The position numbers and the translations under genes are program-made. A stretch of DNA of 44,384 nt from Nitrospirota bacterium (GTDB lineage Bacteria; Nitrospirota; Thermodesulfovibrionia; Thermodesulfovibrionales; UBA6898): NCBI GenBank assembly GCA_021814475.1, contig JAKAIE010000016.1:1-44384 (forward strand), written 5' to 3'. Shown here piece after piece: positions 18,117 through 25,113 of this stretch (its first letter is position 1; each line of letters opens with the position of its first letter). Under the pieces are notes generated by a model that saw nothing but the letters and a program-made list of their open reading frames with translations, had not been told where the DNA came from and did no database searches.

Positions 18117-18338
18117 ATGACATTCAAGGACTATCTGTCGCCGCTTGAAGGGCAGGAATGCGAGCTGCTGGATTCGGATTCAACCGGCTACATCGTCTTT
18201 TTCGGCCATCGTACCCCTGCGAAGAATACCCATCGTCTTACCGCTGTGCATGACGATTTTTCCGTCTTCGCGCAGAAAGACTTTCCATCCGAAACCGCGG
18301 TCCCCCACGGTATCCTCCGCATCATAAAGAATATCTGA
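18117..18338 (+). CDS. Small protein of unknown function (73 aa)
   Basis: The frame starting at 18117 encodes a soluble 73-residue protein beginning MTFKDYLSPLEGQECELLDSD and ending GILRIIKNI. ACGGAGGTG sits 5 nt before the ATG, good support for translation. The sequence has alternating strand-like segments (TGYIVFFG, HRLTAVHDDFSVF) that could form a small beta-barrel or SH3-like fold. I do not recognise a family. It is followed 2-17 bp later by another small gene on the same strand. Confidence 0.6.
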   Translation: MTFKDYLSPLEGQECELLDSDSTGYIVFFGHRTPAKNTHRLTAVHDDFSVFAQKDFPSETAVPHGILRIIKNI

Positions 18339-18340
18339 CA

Positions 18341-18550
18341 ATGGGAGGGATGACAGTGAGCTCTCCAACTGCTGCGGACAAGGAAAAGAATTTACCTCCG
18401 GCAGCACTGCAGCCGCAGGTCTCTTCGGCGGCTGCGATATGGTGCATCCACTATGAATGCTATAAGCACCTGAAGGTCTGCGGCAGGTGCCGTATCAGGA
18501 TCAAGTGCAGGAGTTATCAGGACTATTTTTCCCCGCGGTTTGATTTCTAG
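18341..18550 (+). CDS. Small cysteine-rich protein of unknown function
   Basis: A frame of up to 69 codons. The N-terminal half is low-complexity; the C-terminal half holds five cysteines in about 22 residues with spacing C-x4-C-x6-C-x2-C-x5-C, among basic residues. That pattern could bind zinc or an Fe-S cluster, but it matches no family I know. The start is uncertain: ATG at 18341, ATG at 18350, or GTG at 18356, which is the only one spaced properly (6 nt) from a GGGAGGG site. It overlaps the end of the convergent YwiC-like gene by 4 bp. Confidence 0.5.
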   Translation: MGGMTVSSPTAADKEKNLPPAALQPQVSSAAAIWCIHYECYKHLKVCGRCRIRIKCRSYQDYFSPRFDF

Positions 18551-19242
18551 GTATAGCCATAGGCCATAAGGCAGAGGAACGCAGCACCCTTTGACATCTC
18601 TATCCAGCCCGTCCCGCTCAGTCCGACCCTGTAGAGGAAGATAGCGAAGATGACATTGTCGGCAAGGGGCAGAAGTATATATAAGGGCACCCCGGCAGCG
18701 GCATAAAGACCGAGGGCAAGGACAACGTACGCCGCCATTATAACACGGTATTTCGTCTCTTTCCTGAACTGGATGCGGACCCTGAAGACGCCTGCAATGA
18801 AGAAGAGGGCGATAGTGAGATAAAGAACTGGGTCCGCCACCCCTGTTTCAGAAAATTTCGCTATCAGACCCGAAAGGCTCAGGAGCGAAAACCCGAGGAC
18901 TTCAGTATATATCGAATGCTCGCCCAAGGCCTTCAGGCTGGCCAGGTAGGCCGCGGGCACGACAGCGTAGGGCAGGAGCTGCAGGACCTGTCCGCCTGTC
19001 AGCCATGCCAGGGCTGCAGCAGCAGGGAGAGCCTGGGCAAGGAAGATCAAGAGAGGCATCGTCCCCTGCTTCGGGCCTCTCATCCAGAGGGTGAAGGCCT
19101 GCTTCGAATTGATTAAAAGGGCGATGCATATGTAGCCTGCCAGGGCCTTTATGCCGATGCTGCGGCCGGCAATGAGGCCTGCGATATAGGCGATCGTCAT
19201 CACGCCCCATGAGCCGTATTCCCGGAGGATATATCTCTTCAT
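18547..19242 (-). CDS. YwiC-like integral membrane protein
   Basis: A 231-residue protein with about seven hydrophobic segments. The N-terminal LREYGSWGVM resembles the PREHGAW start of YwiC-like proteins. Later FRVRIQFRKET and the final hydrophobic segments also fit that family. Its function is unknown; no catalytic residues are evident. AGGAAG lies 5 nt before the ATG. Confidence 0.6.
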   Translation of the reverse strand: MKRYILREYGSWGVMTIAYIAGLIAGRSIGIKALAGYICIALLINSKQAFTLWMRGPKQGTMPLLIFLAQALPAAAALAWLTGGQVLQLLPYAVVPAAYLASLKALGEHSIYTEVLGFSLLSLSGLIAKFSETGVADPVLYLTIALFFIAGVFRVRIQFRKETKYRVIMAAYVVLALGLYAAAGVPLYILLPLADNVIFAIFLYRVGLSGTGWIEMSKGAAFLCLMAYGYT

Positions 19243-19485
19243 ATGTCTTCCTGCATGATTTAGTATTACACATGGGCAGGGGGAAGACCATGAGCATTGT
19301 CATACCGGTCAGAGTCGGACCTCTTCCCCGCGTCCCGAAGACTTTCTGGCCAAGGCCCGCTCATGCCGTCACGCCTGACAGAAAAGAAGCCTACGAAAAG
19401 ATAGGCAGCAGAGATTAGCCCGCGGCGGGGTCCCTTCAGCATGTCAGGTGGAGGGCAGCGACAACCGTACTGTCGTCCCATGAGA

Positions 19486-19491
19486 TATAAT
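19486..19491 (+). promoter_or_regulatory. -10 element directly before the aldo/keto reductase gene
   Basis: A perfect TATAAT ends 8 nt before the ATG at 19500, so transcription would begin at or just before the start codon. No Shine-Dalgarno is visible. No good -35 hexamer is seen near 19463. This suggests a leaderless mRNA. Confidence 0.4.
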
Positions 19492-19499
19492 GTGCTTAT

Positions 19500-20330
19500 A
19501 TGGATATCCCCAAGAGGCGGCTCGGAAGGACCGGAACAGAAGTAACCATATTGGGGCTCGGCGGAGAAGGCGTGCTGAGGACCTTCGGGCGTGAGAAGGA
19601 GGCCTACAGGCTGATCAATGAAGCCATTGACCTCGGTATTACATACTGCGAGTCGGCCCGCGCCTACTCCGGCAGCGAAGCGTACTACGGCTCGGCCCTG
19701 AAGGAGCGCAGGGGCGAGATATTCCTTGCGAGTAAGTCCCACGCCCGCGACAGGGAAGGGGCGCTGGCCCACCTGCACGAGACTCTTCGGAACATGAAGA
19801 CCGATCACCTCGACCTGTGGCAGGTCCACGATGTGCGTACCGAAGAAGAGATCGGGGAAATCTTCGGGCCAGGAGGGGCGATCGAGGCGTTTGTCGAGGC
19901 CAGGGAGCGCGGGCTCGTCCGGTTCATAGGCGTTACCGGCCACCACGATCCCCTGATCACGAGAAAGTGCATTGAGCTGTTCGACTTTGACACGGTGCTT
20001 ATGCCGGTGAATCCAGCCGAGCCGCAATACAGGAGCTTTATCGATGAGGTGATCCCGCTTGCCGTTGAACGCGATATGGGGATCGTCGGGATGAAGGTCT
20101 ATTTCAGGGGTGCTGCTGCGCAGCTTGCCCCCGGAAATCTTGAACTCTTTTACAGGTATGCGCTGTCGCATCCGCTGACCACGGCAGTAATCGGCTGCGA
20201 CACGGTCGGGCAGCTCAGGGAAAACGCAGGGTTCGCTTCGGGATTTTCTCCGCTCACCGTGGATGAGAAAGAGGCGCTGAGCAGCCAGTTAGCCCCGGTC
20301 GCCCGGCAGCTTATGTATTACAAGCCCTGA
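19500..20330 (+). CDS. Aldo/keto reductase
   Basis: This 276-residue protein begins with the common RRLGRTGTEVTILGLGGEG stretch. Catalytic tetrad candidates can be read: Tyr in ARAYSG near residue 55, Lys in LASKSH near 78, and His in WQVHDV near 109. The usual Asp position is Glu (TYCESARAY), a variation seen in some members. A later AVIGCDTVGQLRENA block binds the cofactor in related enzymes. The substrate is unknown. The gene stands alone between a convergent-side membrane protein gene and the defence island. Confidence 0.85.
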   Translation: MDIPKRRLGRTGTEVTILGLGGEGVLRTFGREKEAYRLINEAIDLGITYCESARAYSGSEAYYGSALKERRGEIFLASKSHARDREGALAHLHETLRNMKTDHLDLWQVHDVRTEEEIGEIFGPGGAIEAFVEARERGLVRFIGVTGHHDPLITRKCIELFDFDTVLMPVNPAEPQYRSFIDEVIPLAVERDMGIVGMKVYFRGAAAQLAPGNLELFYRYALSHPLTTAVIGCDTVGQLRENAGFASGFSPLTVDEKEALSSQLAPVARQLMYYKP

Positions 20331-20378
20331 AGGCTAACGGTTTGCTTTAGGGAAGATTCAGTTTGACGCATCATATGC

Positions 20379-21296
20379 CTATTTGGCAAAGTCCTTCTGA
20401 CAGTTGAAGCAGTAGGCCTTGCCCCCAAACCTCTTCGGGTTATCCCAGCAAAACTTCGCAACCTTCTCGGTAATCGCCTTCCTGCATTTGAAACAGTAAA
20501 ACCTGCCGGTAGTCGCTTTGATCGTTGACTTCGTCTCGGCCTTCCGAATCGTGGCCGTAGCCCTGTCATCGATTCCGAAGCGTTTCCGGTAATCGATTTT
20601 GATGGGTTTATGTAACGAGGCGAGCAGCATCGTCGCCTCCTGCACCGTCTCCAGTGACGACATCTTGCTCCCTGCCACGAGGGACGCGAGGTTTCCCATG
20701 TCGTCGAATCGTTTGTCGATGGCGGTTCTCAATTCATCGGCCTTGATGACCATGCTCGTATCGAAGCGCCCTTTCGCAGGCCTGATCACCCGTGATTTCG
20801 GTGATACGAGAACGTAGCAGTGGAAAGCCGGCCTGATAGTAATCCCCAGCCGCGTAGGCATGATATCGTACTGCCCAATGACTTCTTCAAGCACCGCCAA
20901 ATGCCTTTTGTTCTGTTCAATCGGTGACTCTATGGAATAATACTTGCCGTGGTAATCGACCAGGAACTCTCCTGTATCCGTTATCTTGATCCCACAGGCG
21001 AAGTTCTTCGTTTCAAGCACGTAGATATCGAAAAAGCGGTTTATGAGCAGATGGTCGATCTGGGCAACCCGGCCCTGGTGTTCAAGACGCAGATCGTGAA
21101 CTACCACCCAGTTCTTTGATGCCGCGTGGTAGAAGTCGATGAAATACGCAGAGTCCTGCTCCCCCCGCTCGCCCGATTTCATGAATCTCAACTCGCGCTC
21201 GATCAGAAAGCGCTTATTTGAGGGAAGAGGGAGAGACAGTAATGCCGTCAGCTCTTTAATATCTTCTTCTTTAGAGTCCCGTTCCTTGATGATCAT
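20379..21296 (-). CDS. NERD-domain protein with C-terminal zinc-ribbon-like end
   Basis: The 305-residue protein has a NERD (nuclease-related) domain at about residues 38-160: GEQDSAYFIDFY, then VVHDLRL...QIDHLLINRFFDIYVLETKNF, where the Asp and Glu-x-Lys are the putative PD-(D/E)xK-type residues. The C-terminus has two CxxC units (CFKC and CFNC, about 272 and 298) and one more Cys between them, as in a zinc ribbon. The family is often found near mobile or defence genes; no reaction has been fixed. It is the left-most gene of the defence island. No strong ribosome site is visible. Confidence 0.8.
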   Translation of the reverse strand: MIIKERDSKEEDIKELTALLSLPLPSNKRFLIERELRFMKSGERGEQDSAYFIDFYHAASKNWVVVHDLRLEHQGRVAQIDHLLINRFFDIYVLETKNFACGIKITDTGEFLVDYHGKYYSIESPIEQNKRHLAVLEEVIGQYDIMPTRLGITIRPAFHCYVLVSPKSRVIRPAKGRFDTSMVIKADELRTAIDKRFDDMGNLASLVAGSKMSSLETVQEATMLLASLHKPIKIDYRKRFGIDDRATATIRKAETKSTIKATTGRFYCFKCRKAITEKVAKFCWDNPKRFGGKAYCFNCQKDFAK

Positions 21297-21335
21297 TAAT
21301 GCTGCGATGCCCCATTCCTAGCCACTGTCATACCG

Positions 21336-22244
21336 TTATCCTGAATATACAGCCCTAAACTTTTGATATCGCCTGTCAAGGTATTCTTGTTTTGGCCACA
21401 ACGGTTGAGAAGATGGCAAGATTATCCTCTTTGAGTGAAGCTCTTTCAATCCATGCTGAAGCATAGGCCCGTCGCTTTCATGAAGCACATCCTCTCGAAC
21501 ATGAATAATGTAATCTGGCGATATCCCAAGAATGAAGCTATCAAGCGCTGCGTGATGTAGCTTGCATAGGGCGATACCATTATCAACTGTTGGCGTGCTA
21601 TCCGGTTCGTTATCTGGAATGATGTGAGCCGCATCAAGAAGCTCATCATGCTTGAGACGGCACAGAGCACACTGCGTCTTGTATGCATTCATGACCTTTT
21701 CCCTGAAACCTCTTTGATGCAGCCTGACTTTTACAGCAGCAGTTATATATGCACGCCTCCCTGAATTATCTTCGGCTACTGATGAAAGCGCTTCCAAATT
21801 ATTGTGCATTATTTGGATATCATCGACAGCGATCTTGAAGGTTAATGTTCTAGGGTCGTCGCCTATGATATAAATAGGCCAAACTGCAAGATACTTACCG
21901 GGAACAATACCATGAAAATAGATAAGCGGTGCACCCTTTACTAAGGCTTTTCGTAGACCTATATTATCGCGATGATCAGCATCCGTTCCCCTATACTTAT
22001 AAAGAAGAAAGCCATCTGCGCTGAAACTGTCCTCATATGGACCTTTAGGAGAGGTCGTTATTGTTAAAGGCAGATCAAGAATTTTGGGCTTGAAGATTCC
22101 CTGAGCGGATATGAGATGAATGCGTTGACCCTGAAAGATGAAGCCCTCTTCAAGAAGCGTGCGCGGCAATACGTCGCCATGGATCTTTGTTTGCTCGCCC
22201 AGCCAGTTAAACGCCGAAAGGCGAATACTTTGGTCAAGGTCCAT
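21336..22244 (-). CDS. HNH restriction endonuclease (COG3440-type)
   Basis: The 302-residue protein (starting MDLDQSIR) has an N-terminal domain with the GPYEDSFSADGFLLYKYRG and APLIYFHGIVPGKYLAVWPI blocks typical of COG3440 predicted restriction enzymes. Its C-terminal HNH domain has CALCRLKHDELLDAAHIIPD and NGIALCKLHHAALD, so the zinc cysteines and the catalytic His are present. Such N-domains may read modified or specific DNA, but the target is unknown. I chose the ATG at 22244, 8 bp after the stop of the GIY-YIG gene, over a start at 22325 that would overlap it by 73 bp. Confidence 0.8.
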   Translation of the reverse strand: MDLDQSIRLSAFNWLGEQTKIHGDVLPRTLLEEGFIFQGQRIHLISAQGIFKPKILDLPLTITTSPKGPYEDSFSADGFLLYKYRGTDADHRDNIGLRKALVKGAPLIYFHGIVPGKYLAVWPIYIIGDDPRTLTFKIAVDDIQIMHNNLEALSSVAEDNSGRRAYITAAVKVRLHQRGFREKVMNAYKTQCALCRLKHDELLDAAHIIPDNEPDSTPTVDNGIALCKLHHAALDSFILGISPDYIIHVREDVLHESDGPMLQHGLKELHSKRIILPSSQPLWPKQEYLDRRYQKFRAVYSG

Positions 22245-22252
22245 AACAGGCG

Positions 22253-22972
22253 TCAGACTTTCTTCCTTAGCGTGTCCAGCAAGACCCAATCCCCTGGCGT
22301 CTCCTGGAACTTCCAGTTGACCCATCCGTTTGCAGCATGCCCTTTTATAGCTGCAGCTGCATGAGATGGCGAGTTATATATCATGCCCTTGTATGCTATC
22401 GCGCCATCACGCCGGACGGTTGCCTTATAAAGCTTTCCTTTATACGTCATTCGGAGTTTGAGAGGACCCTTCACATATTTCGCGAGCACAGGTTTATCAT
22501 CGCGTGTCTTCCTCGACTTCGTCTTCGATTTCTTTGCCTGTGTCGGCGTTGGCCGGTTGCGACCGACAAGGTGGTCCCGCTCAAGATCTTGCTTATTTTT
22601 GATGTCTCGCTCGAAAGCGCGGATTATGTTTTGAGAAGCGGCGAATGTTCCGGGTTTGCTGTTGCCGGCCGGAGGCGCAATCTTCAGGACAAGCGCTTCA
22701 AGGTCTCTCAAGTGTTCGTTGCTAACCGTCAAATAGATACTGAACCTGTCCCACGTGGAGGCAAGATGATCTCGCAGATGAGTCTTCAGTCTGTTTCGTA
22801 GATCAGAGGCAAGGCCCACGTAATAGAGCCGCCCCTTCCTGAACAGCGCATAAATCCCATGCCTGCCCTTGATGTAGGCCCTGATTATGTCCTGATGTGT
22901 CTCAAGGACATCCCGGGAGATATTCTCAAGATGCTCACTGACGAGCTGTCTTTTATTAACTTTCATCGTCAC
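22253..22972 (-). CDS. GIY-YIG nuclease with C-terminal RAMA-like domain
   Basis: The 239-residue protein has a GIY-YIG fold near residues 36-95: GIYALFRKGRLYYVGLASDLRNRLKTHL, with the Arg and the downstream Glu (LEALVLK) expected at the active site. A basic linker (about 145-165, Lys/Arg/Thr-rich) leads to a C-terminal block with ATVRRDGAIAYKGMIYNSPSHAAAAI and NGWVNWKF, which resembles the RAMA (restriction enzyme adenine methylase associated) domain. The likely role is cleavage guided by a DNA-reading domain. It is coupled to the HNH gene (8-bp gap). Confidence 0.75.
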   Translation of the reverse strand: MTMKVNKRQLVSEHLENISRDVLETHQDIIRAYIKGRHGIYALFRKGRLYYVGLASDLRNRLKTHLRDHLASTWDRFSIYLTVSNEHLRDLEALVLKIAPPAGNSKPGTFAASQNIIRAFERDIKNKQDLERDHLVGRNRPTPTQAKKSKTKSRKTRDDKPVLAKYVKGPLKLRMTYKGKLYKATVRRDGAIAYKGMIYNSPSHAAAAIKGHAANGWVNWKFQETPGDWVLLDTLRKKV

Positions 22973-23020
22973 CTCTATCTGCGATTTACAGGACTTTTAA
23001 ATCACTGCCAATTAGGAGCC

Positions 23021-23107
23021 CTAGTCTTCCTCTCCCAAATCCTCCGCGATCAAGCTGAACTGCTCAACAGCTGCCTCAAGGTCGTCGACAACCTCGCGTG
23101 CGATGAT
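23021..23107 (-). pseudogene. Fossil of an hsdM C-terminus
   Basis: Read on the minus strand, the open frame ending TAG at 23023-23021 encodes IIAREVVDDLEAAVEQFSLI followed by AEDLGEED. It has no start codon. The sequence matches the usual tail of type I DNA methyltransferase (HsdM) subunits, which often end in a helix of the form 'vdDLeaAleqF..iaeDL'. A different frame just upstream reads GYFIESSHA and would join it after one frameshift. The intact hsdM in this window has a different tail, so this is probably a remnant of another system, kept 50 bp upstream of the GIY-YIG gene. Confidence 0.45.
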
Positions 23108-23156
23108 TCAATAAAGTAGCCTTCCCCCTTTTTTCATTTGCCCCAGTGTGCTGGCA

Positions 23157-24998
23157 TTAAGTGGCTTTCTTCTTTCCTCGTGTTTTGGTTTCTATGTCTT
23201 TAAGCTCCTTAAGTTTCATTATTTCGGCTTTTAATTTGCGATTTTCGTCTTCTATAGTCTGACAATGATCTTCAAAATGAAGATTGATAATAGAGTTTAT
23301 TTCATCTTTTTGGGGCATAATTGGCTCATATAGTTGGTGATAAGCTCTGCCGATTGCGCCACTAAACATTGTTAAGTTTGGCGTAGTTACCCCGGAATTC
23401 AGTATGTGGTTTTCAGAGATGCCAGGATACGGATCAATAAAGAATATTTCTGTAATGCCCAGTTGATAAGCTTTCTTGGCGCATAGTTCACACGGACTTG
23501 ATGTCGTAAATAGCTTGCCACCCTTTATCGCTTGCCCACCATATTTAACAACTTGTAAAAAAGCATTTTCTTCAGCATGTAGAGCCCTCGTATGGACTTG
23601 ATTTTTTCCTTTATCTATCTGATTCTTTATATCTTTAAAGCAATAAGAGACATTTCTTCCTTTAAGATGCTCTAGTCTTTTCTTTGTATTCCTATTCTCA
23701 TATATTTCGCTCGTAAACTTTCTAAAACCCTGATTGTTGATCTCATAATTACTAAAAGCATCATCGTCTTTGTGAGAAAATAAATCGTAGACGTTTCTGA
23801 GGCTGCAAGGCGTTTGCCCTTCAGGTGTAGTATTCCACCCGATTGCTTTGATTGAATAGGAGTCGTCGGTGATGCACGCTCCGACTTGACGGCTCAGACA
23901 GCCAGAATTTAGCTTTGCTGTGTGAGCAATTTGCATGCATCTTTCTTGACTTGAAGGCATAATTATACCGGGACGCATAACCAAGGAAATAAATTTGGCA
24001 AGCTGCCATTTTAGATATGTAAGATCGTCTATACCTATTTGCGGATTAGAAACATGGATATCAGCAATGTCATAACATTTTTGAATATTTTGAGACACGA
24101 ATTCTGAAAACTGACTCGTAATTTTGTTAGATTCCTTCTTGTTGATGCTTTCAATCTCACTAGCTGTGAGATCTGATTGAGCCTGCAACCGTTCTCTTCT
24201 GGTGGCATCATCGGTGTTTAAGGCCATAAGATAAAAGGCAGAGTATCTCTCTCGAAAATAGAGAGCTTCAAAAGGGTTTCTAAACGCGTCTATAACGATG
24301 AATGTCTTCGCACTGCCAAAGCGTGATTGATGAGTAAATATTTTGAGCAATCTGTTTACTCTCTTAGAAATGGCGAAGATATTCTTCGGCGAGAAGTCGG
24401 ACGAGATGGCGCTGCCCGATAAACGTATGTTATCGCCTATTTTCTGGAAAAGTTTTGTATAATGGCTGCGTGAAAGACTATCAAGGGTCTTCTTCAATTT
24501 CCTGGTAAATGGAGGCAAGTCTTCGAAGTAGAACTGTTTGTTTCGAAGATGTCTTTCGTTAGTATCTTTGATGCGGTCTTTCAGCCTTAGTCGCTCTGCT
24601 CTCAGCAAATCATAATCTCGCCCACAGGTCTTCATGAATGTGCTATTTATGGCCCTTCGTTTGTCCTGACTATTGGGCTCTAAGAAAGTTGAAATGAATT
24701 CAGCAAAGTCCTCTTTCTTTGTTTCCAAAATAAATGACGTAATTATGTTCTTTATTTCAATCCAGATAAAAGACTCCCAGTTATTCGCCACAAATCGACT
24801 GATAATTGCGAATTTTCTAGTCTCATTATTATTGCCTCTTAAGATTTGAGGCAAGACAAGCTTTAGCTTCTGCTTGGAGCTTGATAATATTTTTGCCGTC
24901 GTGCTGCATCCTGAACCAGTCCTGCCTGTCAATCCAATAACTATATACTTACCGCGCGTTTCATATACTTCATGAATTCCTTTTGCTAGTTGATCCAT
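23157..24998 (-). CDS. AvcD-like anti-phage deoxycytidylate deaminase with P-loop domain
   Basis: The 613-residue protein has an N-terminal P-loop kinase-like domain (VIGLTGRTGSGCSTTAK, residues 20-36) and a C-terminal cytidine/deoxycytidylate deaminase domain. There RALHAEENAF near 471-481 supplies the zinc His and catalytic Glu, and SSPCELCAKKAY near 501-512 supplies the two cysteines. CLSRQVGACITDD near 371-383 begins the deaminase core. This two-domain plan matches AvcD-type enzymes, which deplete dCTP/dCMP during phage infection. The end is a charged coiled coil. The gene is visibly more AT-rich than its neighbours, a sign of transfer. It follows hsdS by 115 bp. Confidence 0.8.
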   Translation of the reverse strand: MDQLAKGIHEVYETRGKYIVIGLTGRTGSGCSTTAKILSSSKQKLKLVLPQILRGNNNETRKFAIISRFVANNWESFIWIEIKNIITSFILETKKEDFAEFISTFLEPNSQDKRRAINSTFMKTCGRDYDLLRAERLRLKDRIKDTNERHLRNKQFYFEDLPPFTRKLKKTLDSLSRSHYTKLFQKIGDNIRLSGSAISSDFSPKNIFAISKRVNRLLKIFTHQSRFGSAKTFIVIDAFRNPFEALYFRERYSAFYLMALNTDDATRRERLQAQSDLTASEIESINKKESNKITSQFSEFVSQNIQKCYDIADIHVSNPQIGIDDLTYLKWQLAKFISLVMRPGIIMPSSQERCMQIAHTAKLNSGCLSRQVGACITDDSYSIKAIGWNTTPEGQTPCSLRNVYDLFSHKDDDAFSNYEINNQGFRKFTSEIYENRNTKKRLEHLKGRNVSYCFKDIKNQIDKGKNQVHTRALHAEENAFLQVVKYGGQAIKGGKLFTTSSPCELCAKKAYQLGITEIFFIDPYPGISENHILNSGVTTPNLTMFSGAIGRAYHQLYEPIMPQKDEINSIINLHFEDHCQTIEDENRKLKAEIMKLKELKDIETKTRGKKKAT

Positions 24999-25113
24999 AA
25001 AGCCCCTTTATCCCCTTTCTGAAAAAACATTTACTACTTTCCCAATACTGTCGCGTCCAATTTATGCGCACGTTCATTGCCCGTATCCGCGGTAAAATAT
25101 TATTGGATTGCAT

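Noticed and set aside
19266-20171. A 301-codon minus-strand frame
   Set aside because: It lies opposite the aldo/keto reductase and shows no motif or ribosome site.
20331-20378. Left boundary of the island checked for a copy of the tRNA-Ala 3' end
   Set aside because: No match to the tRNA 3' terminus is visible there, so the whole island cannot be called a single tRNA-integrated element.
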